DNA from: Dendrocalamus latiflorus
Lineage: Eukaryota > Streptophyta > Magnoliopsida > Poales > Poaceae
Assembly (NCBI GenBank): GCA_017311315.1
Contig: CM029650.1
Span: forward strand, 16,469,118 to 16,533,117
Reading direction: 5' to 3'
Length of the DNA stretch: 64,000 nucleotides
Every line of letters begins with the position of its first letter. Position 1 is the stretch's first letter. A program made the translations under genes and the position numbers. Below the pieces are notes generated by a model. That model was not told the DNA's origin. It saw nothing but the letters and a program-made list of their open reading frames with translations, and searched no databases. Shown here piece by piece: positions 36,640 to 47,416 of this stretch.

Positions 36640-37119
36640 CTCGATGATGATATTGGTCTAATACTTCATGATATATGCTTCACTTGTTAGCTACAAGATC
36701 TAATCTCAATAGTTGGCTAATTTGTTTTGTGATCTTTAGTACTTCATGATATATGTTTCACTTGTTAGCTACAAAATCTATTTAGAATGGCATGTTACTG
36801 TTCCAAAGGGACCTTGTAGCAATAATATATGCCACATAGACCTTCAAAGGGCATGAAGCAAGTTACATACTCCAGTGTATCAGGTTTAATGAACTTGAGA
36901 CACTAGTGTGAGTAATTTGATTCAGAGAACTTTGTTTTATGATCATTAGTACTTCATGATATATACTTCACTTGTTAGCTACATGATCTATTTGGAATGA
37001 CATGTTACTATTCCAAAGGGACCTTGTACTAATAATATATGCCAATAGACCTTCAAAGAGTATGAAGCAAGTTATACACTCCAGTGTGTCAGGTTCAATG
37101 AACTTGAGACACTAGTGTG
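36640..37119. repeat. About 214 bp tandem repeat within CACTA 1, interrupted by nested elements
   Basis: Units begin near TTAGTACTTCATGATATATG and include CACTTGTTAGCTACA, TTCCAAAGGGACCTTG and CTTGAGACACTAGTGTG. A partial and two near-full copies lie here; the repeat resumes at 49015-49121 and 49338-49400 after the inserted LTR elements. In total there are three to four units. Confidence 0.75.
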
Positions 37120-37364
37120 TGTTGTGGCTACAGACCAAACAGAGAGAGATGGTAGTGGAGAGTTGGGATTAAGTGATGGTAATGGCTTGGGCTTCCCCAT
37201 GGCCCGTATTCCATACATATATACATGGGGATTGCATTTACAATTATACCCTTACATCTGAGTCTGTCCTTCAGGGGTACTTATGTCATTACACATGGCC
37301 CGTTCTGGGCTTTATAACCTTCTACCAGGCCTGCTGGGATTAGGTGGAGGCCACCCCTACAACA
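37120..37364 (-). repeat. 3' LTR of the Tat element
   Basis: 245 bp direct repeat of 48768-49014, with the GTGTG duplication just outside. No strong polypurine tract is seen next to it; the adjacent element-strand sequence is GAGAGGCTCC. Confidence 0.93.
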
Positions 37365-37559
37365 GGAGCCTCTCATGGTAAAGGGCATCACAGGGCCGAA
37401 GCCATGTTGCCGAGTCCTTTGGCCCCCTCCGTCCCTGCGGCCTGTGAACTTTCCAGAACTTGACCGGGGGCTGAGGCTGTAGCCGACCCGAACGCCTTGA
37501 TTGGTGGTTGGGGTAGACGCGCGAGCGCTCCGTTACGAGGAGGCGTCTAGTCGAAGTAG

Positions 37560-39175
37560 AGGCGCGCGCACGCTCCGTCCCCAACCCTTCGAACGGGTGG
37601 CAGCGGAGCTGGCGCCTAGTCGAAGTAGAGGCGCGCGCGCTCCGTCCCCTACCCTTCGAACGGGTGGCAGCGGAGCTGACGCCTAGTCGAAGTAGACGCG
37701 CGCGCGCTCCGTCCCCTACCCTTCGAACAGGTGGCAGCGGAGCTGACGCCTAGTCGAAGTAGACGCGCGCGCGCGCTCCATCCCCTACCCTTCGAACGGG
37801 TGGCAGCGGAGCCGACGCCTAGCCGAAGTAGAGGCGCGCGCTCCGTCCCCAACCCTTCGAACGGGTGGTAGCGGAGCTGGCGTCTAGCCGAAGTAGACGT
37901 GCGCGCGCTCCGTCCCCTACCCTTCGAACGGGTGGCGGCGGAGCTGGCGCCTAGCCGAAGTAGACGCGCGCGCTCCGTTTTCTACCCTTCGAACGGGTGG
38001 CAGCAGAGCCGACACCTAGCCGAAGTAGAGGCGCGCGCGCTCCGTCCCCTACCCTTCGAACGGGTGGCAGCAGAGCTGGCGCCTAGCCGAAGTAGACGCG
38101 CGCGCGCTCCATCCCCTACCCTTCGAACGGGTGGCAGCGGAGCCGACGCCTAGCTGAAGTAGAGGCGCGCGCGCGCTCCGTCCCCTACCCTTCGAACGGG
38201 TGGCGGCGGAGCTGGCGCCTAGCCGAAGTAGACGCGCGCGCGCTCCGTCGCCTACCCTTCGAACGGGTGGCGGCGGAGCTGGCGCCAAGCCGAAGTAGAC
38301 GCGCGCGCGCTCCGTCCCCTACCCTTTGAACGGGTGGCGGCGGAGCTGACGCCTTGTCGAAGTAGACGCGCGCGCGCTCCGTCCCCTACCCTACGAACGG
38401 GTGGCAGCGGAGCCGACGCCTAGCCGAAGTAGAGGCGCGCGCGCTCCGTCCCCTACCCTTCGAAAGGGTGGCAGCGGAGCTGGCGCCTAGGCGAAGTAGA
38501 CGCGCACGCGCGCTCCGTCCCCTACCCTTCGAACGGGTGGCAGCGGAGCCGACGCCTAGCCGAAGTAAAGGCGCGCGCGCACCGTCCCCTACCCTTCGAA
38601 AGGGTGGTAGCGGAGCTGACGCCTAGGCGAAGTAGACGCGCGCGCGCTCCGTCCCCTACCCTTCGAACGGGTTGCAGAGGAGCCGACGCCTAGCCGAAGT
38701 AGAGGCGCGCGCTCCGTCCCCTACCCTTCGAACGGGTGGCAGCGGAGCTGACGCCTAGGCCAAGTAGACGCGCGCGCGCTCCGTGTCCTACCCTTTGAAC
38801 GGGTGGCAGCGGAGCCCACGCCTAGCCGAAGTAGAGGCGCGCGCGCTCCGTCCCCTACCCTTCGAACGGGTGGCAGCGGAGCCGACGCCTAGCCGAAGTA
38901 GAGGTGCGCGCACGCGCTCCGTTCCCTACCCTTCGAACGGGTGGCAGCGGAGCTGGCGCCTAGCCGAAGTAGAGGCGCGTGCGCGCTCCGTCCCCTACCC
39001 TTCGAACGGGTGGCAGTGGAGCTGGCGCCTAGCCGAAGTAGACGCGCGTGCGCTCCGTCCCCTACCCTTCGAACGGGTGGCGGCGGAGCTGGCGCCTAGC
39101 CAAAGTAGACACGCGCGCGCGCGCTCCGTCCCCTACCCTTCGAACGGGTGGCAGCGGAGCAGACGCTTAGTCGAG
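37560..39175. repeat. 67 bp minisatellite, about 24 copies
   Basis: The unit contains, in order, GCGCGCGCGCTCCGTCCCC, TACCCTTCGAACGGGTGG, CAGCGGAGCTGACGCCTAG and CCGAAGTAGA. About 24 copies were counted by the TTCGAA-type core. Copies vary in the length of the alternating GC run and at a few bases. The array lies between the antisense gene and the 3' LTR. Open frames within it on either strand are repeat artefacts. Confidence 0.92.
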
Positions 39176-39398
39176 GCCGTGCGCTGTCGATGTCGCTATG
39201 CCTTGAAACCGTTGTGACCCCGCGGTCTGGTGGTGCGCTTTTAATGGCGACTGGAATCGTGCCGACGCCTGGCCTGTCAGGGGGAAGGCTGTCGCGTCGT
39301 GCAGTCTGCCTTCCGTGGGTGGGACACGCGGTGATTTATGCCTGGTGCGTCGTGGGATGTGAGCGGTTGCGTGAGCGCGGCGGTTCGCCTCTTCCCTA

Positions 39399-39462
39399 GG
39401 CCACCTACCAGGCACGCCTCTCCAGATGCCGGCCACCTACCAGGCACGCCTCTCCAGATGCC
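39399..39462. repeat. 32 bp direct duplication
   Basis: Two adjacent copies of a 32-base unit that starts GGCCACCTACCAGGCACG and ends CCAGATGCC. It lies between the 67 bp array and the antisense gene. Confidence 0.85.
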
Positions 39463-39653
39463 AGCGGTTCTTCTTTCCGGTCGTGGGTAGCCGAACCGCT
39501 GGGGGTTTGAATCTGGCTGCGCTTCTGGTCGTGGGAGAGGCGAGCGGGCTTTATAAGACGCCATTCACTATGGTGGGGGCGCTCTATCCTGCCTACCACC
39601 CATCTCTGCTTATCTCCCGTTGATAGCCCTTCTGCCCTAAATCTTGGGGAGCG

Positions 39654-42580
39654 ATGGCCAGTCATGACGGCACCTCCCGTCATCCCGGCGGCGGCTCCTT
39701 GTCTAGCCGGGACGAGTCACCCTTCCCTTCCGAGGATTACGGGCTGGTGCTGCAGGGGCGTTCGCACGGCGACAAGTGGTGGGACGCCATGGAAAACTCG
39801 GGGGGCGCTGCTCCCGTGAGCTTGGGAGGAGCCGCGTGACTGAAGCAACGCTGCAGCGGCTTGTTCAGGAAGGAAAGATCGAGGAGCGCGACGGGGCTCG
39901 CCTACCCTGCCGCGACGAAATGGAGCCGAGGCCCCAGGCAATGGAGGCGATCGTCTTCGTCGCGTTCTTCGACGCCGGTCTTCGGATGCCTTCCACGATG
40001 TTTGTGGGCGAAGTCCTGCGGGCCTACAAGTTGGAGCTAGCGCAGCTGACGCCAAACGCCATAGTCCGCCTAGCTGTCTTTACATGGGCTACGCGGACGG
40101 AAGGGCGGCGTCCCAGCGCGAGCCTGTTCACCGTCCTACACGATGCGCGCTGTTGACCCAGGAAGACTGAGGGGGCTGTATCCAACTTTGGTAGCGTCGA
40201 CTTCGTGCTACGAGCATCCTGCACGATGCTATTCCCTGCGCCGGCCGGCTTGGAGAAGTGGGAATTCGGCTGGACGCGGCGGTGGTTTTATTATGTCGTG
40301 ACTAGCACGAGTGCCCTACTATGTCGAGGTGGGCCAATCTCGTTCAACAGTTCGCCACGCGTGAAGCCGGAGGCTGATGACGCGCGGAGGCTATGGAGGC
40401 TTGCTGGCGTTGCACGCCGGCTAAGTATGCGCGACTTGGCGGAGGAGTTTACGATGTACAGGGTGGCTCCGCTCTCCGCCCTGTGGAAGTACGGGCGACG
40501 GGGCGATGACCGAGAGGACGGGGTGCGCCCACCATTGTCTTGCCTGCTTCCGCCCTCCGCCCCTTGTAAGTCGCGCAGTGCGTTGGTGCGCACCCGTATA
40601 TCTGCGTAGTCCTTGGCTGACCAACTTGTTACCTTGTGTGCAGTGGCTCGGCTTGAAGATGCAGAGCGCGCAGCTGCGACGTTCCTGGACCCGTACACGC
40701 TCAAGGAGCACAAGCTGCGTGAGGCTGCAACCAAGGCGGCGAACCAGGGGCGGATAAACCGCACGTGCGTGATTCTTCGTATTGTTGTGCCCGAGCGCAC
40801 CGTGCCTGCGGAGGCTCCCGCAGGGTCTCCGAGCCAACGCGGTGGCGGTAGCCACGCGGGGGCCTGCTTCAGGGTCACCGCGTCCAATCCGCCTGCCCCC
40901 CCGGCGGTTGGCACCGGTGGATCAGGATGTGCGACCGGTGATGGGTCCGGCCGGACCAGCTCGGGAGGGCGGGTCGCCCCAAGCCTGTTGGTGATATCCT
41001 CCGCCGGCGCTGTTGAGCCCGTGAAGACGCCCCTTGTTGCGCCGGATCCTGGCAACCTGGGGGGGAATGCCACCCCTGGCGGTGCTTTGCCACCCACGAC
41101 GGCCGTTGAGGACGCACCCCGGGCGGCTGCGCCCGAAGGCGCGATAGGAGCTACAGCTGCCGACGTCGCGGAAGAATCTGCTTTGGAGCCACAGGCGAAA
41201 CGCCCTCGCATCCGGGCCCCTTCGCCTTCGAGGAGTCGGTACAGCGTTGCTGGCCCTGTGCTTGGAGCTGCGGCGCTCGACGCGGCCGGCGCGGCCGAAG
41301 GGTCCTCTCAACTGCCCACCGGGGTACTCGCTCCCCGACTGGCGGTTGAACAAGCGCCCCCACCTGTCGCAACGGGCGGTGCAGAAGGTAGGCGCGGTTC
41401 CCTTTCCTCGCACGACTTCGCGAAACTCTCCCCGATTTGCTCGCTCATTCTGTCGACATCAGGCGAGACGAAGTCTCCCGGACGCGGCGAAGGATCGAGC
41501 AACGGGGGTGTGCGCGACGTGCCGGACCCTGAACAGGGTACCCTGCAGGCGGCTGCCGCCGTCGACGTGGCCGAAGCCTCCGCAACCCCTGATGTGGCGG
41601 GGGCTGGCCTCGTCCTTTCTGACTTCCTCCCACTCCCGGAGACGCTTCGCGTTTTTAGTGAAGCCGCGGAGCGCGCACGCGACGGCTTTGACCAAGGGAT
41701 ACTGTCGTCGTGCGAGGGGGACCTCCTGGCGCTCGCCCTGCGGGCCTCGGAGATAAGGGTAAGTATGTGCGCCCGTGGTTGCTAAAGCACCGTCGAGCAC
41801 CTGCTGACTTTCTGCCATTTCCAAACGCTTGTCCTTGGCCACGCGCTAGATGAGGCCCGCATCCGGGAGCGGAGAGCCCTGGAGGTTGAGCTTCATGCTG
41901 CGGATGACGCCCACGCCACGAAAGATGAGCAGCTTCACGTGCTGGAGGGCGCCCTGGCGGCCGCGCAACAGGAGACCGAGGAGGTCCAGCGCGCCGCGGC
42001 GGAGGAACGCGCCTCCTTTTTGCAGCAGATCGCCACCCTGGAGGAGGAGAAGGCCCAGCTGGTGGAGGCGCTTGCGGAGAAGGACGGCGCCTTGGACAAC
42101 GCGTCCACGTCGGCGTGGAGGGCCATGGAATCTCTGAACCAGGCCCTCCGGGACCTGTGTGTCGACGTGCCGGACGCTACCCACGGGCCGGGGGACTTGG
42201 TGGAGACGCTCGGGCTGGTCGAGGAAGGTGCCGACTTTGCTCTCCGCAGCGCGAAGACCTTCGGCGAGCATTGCAGCTTCCTCGGTGCGTGCCTCGCCCT
42301 TGCTCTGCTCCACACTCATGGGTGCAGACATGTCCACGAGCTGGCGAACCCTCGGCTGGATCTTCCTGCCCAGCCGGAGGCGCTGTCGGACGCTATCCGG
42401 TTCATCGATCCTGGCCTCCGGAACTTCCTCCGACGGATCTGGGGCTATGTCGGGGAGGATGCGGCCAGGGTCGCGGTGCAGCACACGTTACACGGGGGTG
42501 GGGACCTCCTCCGCTGGCTCGAAAGAGTTCCCCGGCGTCCCAACGGCGGCGCGGGCCCGTCGGGACCGCGCGAAGGGTGA
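39654..42580 (+). pseudogene. Antisense gene of the Tat element (PF04195-like, three exons)
   Basis: This gene runs opposite to gag-pol. Exon 1 (about 39654-40565) carries the 'putative gypsy type transposon' domain, PF04195 (Transposase_28): EAIVFVAFFDAGLRMPS, LELAQLTPNAIVRLAVF, and a conserved end LSMRDLAEEFTMYRVAPLSA. Intron 1 (40566-40643, GTAAGT...TGCAG) preserves the frame exactly. Exon 2 (40644-41762) is Ala/Gly/Pro-rich and low complexity. Intron 2 (about 41763-41849, GTATGT...GCTAG) also preserves frame. Exon 3 (41850-42580) has a clear coiled coil (EEVQRAAAEERASFLQQ and similar), then an alpha-helical region ending GPSGPREG. Breaks are a frameshift near 39800-39830 and TGA at 40154-40156. 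The function of this protein in Tat elements is unknown. Confidence 0.8.
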
Positions 42581-42749
42581 GCGGTTTGCCAGGGGCGGTG
42601 TATTACATGCTTCTGCTTGTGGTCATGTAAGCCCGATATTTTTTTGTGGAAAATCGAAGTAGCACTCGCTCTTAATATTGTACGCCGTTTGTTTTTCAAG
42701 TACGCACAGGGGCAACGCCTGTGCGTGCACGAGATTTGCGTCTTGTTTA

Positions 42750-43310
42750 GAGTCCGTAGACTGGCGTGTGCGGAGGCGGACCTCGACGCTACGACTTCAT
42801 TTAAAGTCCTTAGACTGGTGCGTGCGGAGGCGGACCTCGACGCTACGTCTTAATTTATAGTCTGTAGACTCGCGCGTGTGGTGGCGGACCTCAACGCTAC
42901 GTCTTATTTAAAGTCCGTAGACTAGTGCGTGCGGAGGTGGACCTCGACGCTACGTCTTAATTTATAGTCCGTAGACTCGCGCGTGCGGAGGCGGACCTCG
43001 ACGCTACGTCTTATTTAAAGTCCGTAGACTGGTGCGTGCGGAGGCTGACCTCGACGCTACGACTTCATTTAAAGTCCATAGACTGGTGCGTGCGGAGGTG
43101 GACCTAGACGCTACGTCTTAATTTAAAGTCCGTAGACTGGTGCGTGCGGAGGCGGACCTCGACGCTACGTCTTAATTTAAAGTCCGTAGACTGGTGCGTG
43201 CGGAGGCGGACCTCGACGCTACGTCTTAATTTAAAGTCCGTAGACTGGTGCGTGCGGAGGCGGACCTCGATGCTACGTCTTAATTTAAAGTCCGTAGACT
43301 GGCGTACCTG
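42750..43310. repeat. 57 bp minisatellite, about 10 copies
   Basis: The unit reads TTTAAAGTCCGTAGACTGG, TGCGTGCGGAGGCGGACCTC and GACGCTACGTCTTAA. Ten copies were counted. It lies between the antisense gene and the integrase end, and is unrelated in sequence to the 67 bp array. Confidence 0.92.
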
Positions 43311-43444
43311 CGCGCGGGGGTGATGCTCTGCACATTGCGGCCAGACACTGTTATTTTGAGAATCCGCGAGCTTTATTGAACTCCCGTTTGCGCGGGCGAG
43401 CATCGTACAAGGAGGGGCTGATGCCATTATAATTTGTCCTGCTT

Positions 43445-44713
43445 CTAGGCGTAATACCGCCGCAACTTGTCCGCGTTCCATGTGTGGCGTAGAGTTTGTC
43501 CCTCGAGTGTGGCGAGGCAGTATGCTCTTTTCTGCAACGCTTCCGCCACGATGTATGGACCTTCCCACTTGGACTCCAGCTTGCCGATGGTCTCCGCATG
43601 GAGCGCCGTTCTAAGGACGAGGTCCCCAGGGTTGAACCTTCGTGGGTATACGGACCGATCGCGAGTACGTACTATCTGGCGTGCGTACTTTTCGACATGC
43701 TGGGCTGCGCTGGTGCGCGCCCCGTCGAGGAGGTCCATGGACACGCGACGCTCCTCATCGGGCACTTGGACGAGAACCCTCCGCGATCCAGCCTTGATTT
43801 CTTCGGGCGTCACCGCCTCGTCCCCAAAAAGAAGCTTGAAGGGCGTGAACCCCGTCGGGCGTGTTACCGTTGTGCGAAGGGGCCAAAGGACGCTATGAAG
43901 CTCGCTCGGCCACTTGCCCTTCGGCAGCCCGACTAGGCGCTTTTTGATGGCGATAGAGATGGCACCGTTCGCCCTTTCAACCGCTCCATTGGACTGGGGG
44001 TGCCCAACCGAGGCGAATAGAATCGTGATGCCCATGTCGCCACAGAACTCCTTGAATGGGGTGGCATCAAACTGCAGGCCGTTGTCGACGGTGAGCTCCC
44101 TGGGCACACCGAAGCGACATATGATGTTTTGCCAGAGGAAGCGCTGCATGGCCGCCAAGGTTATCTTGGCTAGAGCTACCGCCTCCGGCCACCTGGAAAA
44201 GTATTCCAGCGTGACGACCACGAACCGCAGGTCCCCTGGGGCTCGGGGGAGTGGTCCCACTATGTCGACGCCCCAGCGTGCCAACGGCCATACCGGGGGA
44301 ATAGGATTGAGGTTCGTCGGGGGCCTGCGGATGATGCGCCCCATCCATTGACACCCCTGGCACCGACGCACGAGGTCCTGGGCGTCGGTGATGGCAGTCG
44401 GCCAGTAAAAGCCTTGCCTGAATGCCTTGCTGACCAATGACCTCGGCGCGAGATGAGACCCGCACGCCCCCGCGTGGATCTTCTCAAGGAGCTTCTTCCC
44501 CTCTTCGCGGGGGAGGCAGCGCAGGAGCGGTGCGCAGACGCCCTGTTTGTAGAGCGTCCCTTCAAACACCTGGAAAGGTCTGGCACGGTGCTGCAGACGC
44601 CAGAGCTCGGCGTGGTCCTCTGGCTCGGCGATGCCCTGCAGGAAATTGAAGATGGGCTCCAGCCAGTCGCCCTGCTGGGCGATGTGGTGAACGAGGGCCG
44701 CGTCCCGGTTGTC
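43445..44713 (-). CDS. Integrase of the Tat element
   Basis: The HHCC zinc finger is present (HAGACGSH and CQGCQWM). All three catalytic acids are visible: Asp in GVDIVGPL, Asp in LTVDNGLQF, Glu in NGAVERANG. The part after the core (FKLLFGDEAVTPEE, GDLVLRT, KWEGPYIV) is as expected, and the frame ends at 43445. The open reading runs 374 codons from 44569 without interruption. Upstream it is separated from RNase H by TAG at 44714-44716. This is the best preserved enzyme in the window. The minisatellite starts about 135 bases after the stop. Confidence 0.88.
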   Translation of the reverse strand, partial: DNRDAALVHHIAQQGDWLEPIFNFLQGIAEPEDHAELWRLQHRARPFQVFEGTLYKQGVCAPLLRCLPREEGKKLLEKIHAGACGSHLAPRSLVSKAFRQGFYWPTAITDAQDLVRRCQGCQWMGRIIRRPPTNLNPIPPVWPLARWGVDIVGPLPRAPGDLRFVVVTLEYFSRWPEAVALAKITLAAMQRFLWQNIICRFGVPRELTVDNGLQFDATPFKEFCGDMGITILFASVGHPQSNGAVERANGAISIAIKKRLVGLPKGKWPSELHSVLWPLRTTVTRPTGFTPFKLLFGDEAVTPEEIKAGSRRVLVQVPDEERRVSMDLLDGARTSAAQHVEKYARQIVRTRDRSVYPRRFNPGDLVLRTALHAETIGKLESKWEGPYIVAEALQKRAYCLATLEGQTLRHTWNADKLRRYYA

Positions 44714-45376
44714 CTACGCGATGGCCGCCTGCTGCAACACTTCGTAAAATGCTCCGTCAGGGGGTGGCAGTTGTTGGCTGGCCGCCTTCGCGAGAGCGTC
44801 GGCCTGCTCATTTTCCGCGGGAGGGATGGCTTTGACCGTGACACCCAAGAAATGCCTTTCCCTCGCTCTTACAACCGCGAGGTATTTGGCTAACTCAAGG
44901 TCCTTGGCTTGGTATGACTTGTCTACATGGCCTGCCACCAAACGTGAGTCCGTGCGGACGAGCACTCGCCGCGCACCAACTGCCTTGAGCTTCGTCAGGC
45001 CGAAGAGTAGCGCTTCATACTCGGCTGTGTTGTTGGTGGCCGGGAATGCGAGGCGCGCCGAGTATAGCAGGCGCTGGCCTTCGGGCGTGACGATTACTGC
45101 GCCTACGTCTGCGCCCGCGACGCTGTAAGCTCCGTCGCTTGTGAGAGTCCAGACCGGGTCATCGTGCTTCTGGGCGGGCTGAGCCGGCGGAGTCCATTCT
45201 GCGAGGAAGTCGGCGAGGACTTGGGATTTGATTGCCGTCCGCGGGGCGTATGTCAGGGAGAATGGTGCGAGCTCGGCAGCCCACTTGCCGATGCGCCCCG
45301 TGGAATCCTTATTGTGTAGCATCTCCGCTAGGGGAAAAGAGGAAGGCACTGTGATCGGGTGGGCCAAAAAATATTG
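44714..45376 (-). pseudogene. RNase H region of the Tat element
   Basis: The first RNase H ends around GKWAAELAPFSLTYAPR. The second, a feature of the Tat lineage, follows with TLTSDGAYSVAGADVGAVI, NNTAEYEALLFGL, VRTDSRLVAGHV and ENEQADALAKAAS, giving the Asp, Glu, Asp and Asp positions of the active site. It is in frame with integrase downstream apart from TAG at 44714-44716, and it is cut off from reverse transcriptase by TGA at 45377-45379, where Arg (CGA) is expected in ASRKL.YFLAHPI. Presence of both RNase H domains supports the lineage call. Confidence 0.85.
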
Positions 45377-47416
45377 TCAAAGCTTCCTGGAGGCCATGAC
45401 CAACGCGTAGGCTAGCTTTTCCAGCTCTGTATATCTCGTCTTGGCGCCTTGGAGGGCTTCAGAGATGAAATATACGGGCCGCTGTATGGCGCCTTCCTCT
45501 AGAACGAGGACGGCACTAACTGCTGTGACCGACGCGGCCAGATAGAGCAAGAGGGGAGCCTCTGGTGCTGAGGCGACCAGAGTGGGGAGGCTCGCTAGGT
45601 GCTTCTTGAGCTCGTTGAAGGCCTCCGCGCAGTCGCTATCCCAGCGAAATCCGTCGCACCCGCGAAGCGTCTTAAAGAATGGCAAACCCCGCTCTGCCGC
45701 CTTGGACAGGAAGCGGCTCAGGGCTGCCATGCGGCCCGCCAGCCTCTGGACCTCCCTCATCGTCTTTGGCGGCTCCATGTCCAGGATGGCCTCAACCTTG
45801 TCAGGATTCGCTTGGATGCCCCGTCCGGACATGAGGAAGCCCAGCAATTTGCCCGCCTGGACGCCGAAGACACATTTGTCGGGGTTGAGCTTGATGCTGG
45901 CCTTCCTGAGGTTGTCGAAGGTCTCCTGGAGGTCCCGGCCGTGCAGGGCGAGCTGTCGGGTTTTGACTACTACGTCATCAACGTAGGCTTCCATGTTCCG
46001 CCCGAGCTGGGCGGCGACGGCGAGAGCAACGAGCCAGGTAAAGGTAGCGCCTGCGTTCTTTAGGCCGAAGGGCATTCTGACAAAGCAGAAGGTCCCAATT
46101 GGTGTGATGAAATTGGTCTTGTCCTCGTCGTCTTTGGCCATGTATACCTGATGATAGCCAGAGTAAGCGTCGAGGAAACTCATTAGCTCGCACCCGGCGG
46201 TAGCATCGACCAATTGGTCGATGCATGGCAGGGGGTAATTGTCCTTTGGGCACGCCTTGTTGAGTGCCGTGAAGTCGATGCACATACGCCAGGCCCCACT
46301 GGCTTTCTTGACCAATACGGGGTTGGCGAGCCACTCCGGGTGGTGGACCTCGCGGATGACCCTGGCCCGGAGAAGCTTCGCCACCTCCAGCTTGGCCGCC
46401 TGCTGCCGATCCATGGACATACGGCGAAGCTTCTGTTTGATTGGCTTGGCGTCGGGGCGGACCGCCAAGCGGTGCTCGATTACTGCGCGGTCTACGCCCT
46501 TGATGTCCTCCGGCGACCACGCAAAAATGTCGGCGTTGTCCCGGAGCACTTGGAGTAGATCTCGCTCAACCTCCGCAGGGAGCCCCTCGCCAACGGACAC
46601 GAACTGCCCCTCCGCCTGGAGCGGCACCTTTTTGACTCCACCTTCGGGCCGGGGCTTAGGCGTCCATCCCGGAGCGGAGGGCGTGTCGTCAAGCATGCCC
46701 GAGAGGGCGTGCACCGGGCGGTGTAAGCTCCGGCTGCTGACTTCGACGCGTCTTGCGAGGTCCTGGTCGCCGAAGACCGTGATCACGCCCTCCGGGCCCG
46801 GGAGCATCATGCATAAGAAGGCGTGGTGCGGGACCGCCTCGAGGGAATTGACGGCGGGCCGTCCCAATATGACGTTGTAAGGGTGCGGGATGTTCACGAC
46901 GTCAAAGACGACGTGCAGGCTTCGGGTGTTACTCCCCTGGCGGAATGTAACTGGGAGGGACACGTGCCCTATGGCCTCCAGCAGTTGGCCTCCGAAGCCT
47001 TGAAGTGGCGCCCCTGATTGCTCTAGGCGGCTTTGAGGGATTCCCATTCGTTCGAGGGCCCCTGCGAACAGAATATTCGCAGAGCTCCCCCCGTCGACGA
47101 GGACGCGCCTGACATCGTGGCCTGCGATGTGAGCCCGGACGACTAAAGGGTCTTGGTGAGGGAACTCCACACCCCTGGCGTCATCCAGGGTAAAGGTGAT
47201 GTTGCAGGGCGACACCCACGGCTGCGACCGCTCCAAGGGGGCACCTGATAAGGAGCCTCCGGTAATGACGCTGATGGTGTGGTGTCGCACGCCTTCTTTG
47301 GCGGAGGCTCGCCGGGGGTCACCTCTTGGCTGCTGCTCCTGGACTTCCGCCCGGGGTCTGGGGGTGAGGCCCGAGCTTCGGCCACCACCCGTCGCAAGTC
47401 CGTGACCGCGGTGCAT
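45377..47416 (-). CDS. Protease and reverse transcriptase of the Tat element
   Basis: One 679-codon open frame. The aspartic protease motif RRVLVDGGSSANILF lies at about residue 110, and VILGRPAVNSL about 75 residues later. Reverse transcriptase motifs follow: VKKASGAWRMCIDF, PLPCIDQLVDATAGC, LDAYSGYHQVYM, FGLKNAGATF and the catalytic AYVDDVVVK, then LNPDKCVFGV and RLAGRMAALSRFL. The frame differs from that of gag, so the two either join by frameshift or are separated by an indel near 47300. It stops at 45377-45379 by a likely CGA-to-TGA change. Otherwise the enzymes look intact. Confidence 0.9.
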   Translation of the reverse strand: MHRGHGLATGGGRSSGLTPRPRAEVQEQQPRGDPRRASAKEGVRHHTISVITGGSLSGAPLERSQPWVSPCNITFTLDDARGVEFPHQDPLVVRAHIAGHDVRRVLVDGGSSANILFAGALERMGIPQSRLEQSGAPLQGFGGQLLEAIGHVSLPVTFRQGSNTRSLHVVFDVVNIPHPYNVILGRPAVNSLEAVPHHAFLCMMLPGPEGVITVFGDQDLARRVEVSSRSLHRPVHALSGMLDDTPSAPGWTPKPRPEGGVKKVPLQAEGQFVSVGEGLPAEVERDLLQVLRDNADIFAWSPEDIKGVDRAVIEHRLAVRPDAKPIKQKLRRMSMDRQQAAKLEVAKLLRARVIREVHHPEWLANPVLVKKASGAWRMCIDFTALNKACPKDNYPLPCIDQLVDATAGCELMSFLDAYSGYHQVYMAKDDEDKTNFITPIGTFCFVRMPFGLKNAGATFTWLVALAVAAQLGRNMEAYVDDVVVKTRQLALHGRDLQETFDNLRKASIKLNPDKCVFGVQAGKLLGFLMSGRGIQANPDKVEAILDMEPPKTMREVQRLAGRMAALSRFLSKAAERGLPFFKTLRGCDGFRWDSDCAEAFNELKKHLASLPTLVASAPEAPLLLYLAASVTAVSAVLVLEEGAIQRPVYFISEALQGAKTRYTELEKLAYALVMASRKL

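Noticed and set aside
37560..39175. tRNA or other Pol III genes suggested by GTTCGAA cores
   Set aside because: Only the B-box-like core is present; there is no A box, cloverleaf or terminator.
37357..39217. Several open frames within the 67 bp minisatellite on both strands
   Set aside because: They are periodic translations of the tandem unit and not independent genes.
40291..41211. 306-codon minus-strand frame opposite the antisense gene
   Set aside because: It overlaps exons 1 and 2 of the plus-strand gene, crosses its intron, and gives a low-complexity product without a domain.
37560..43310. Tandem arrays considered as CRISPR-like
   Set aside because: Units are contiguous with no unique spacers, and the context is a eukaryotic retrotransposon.
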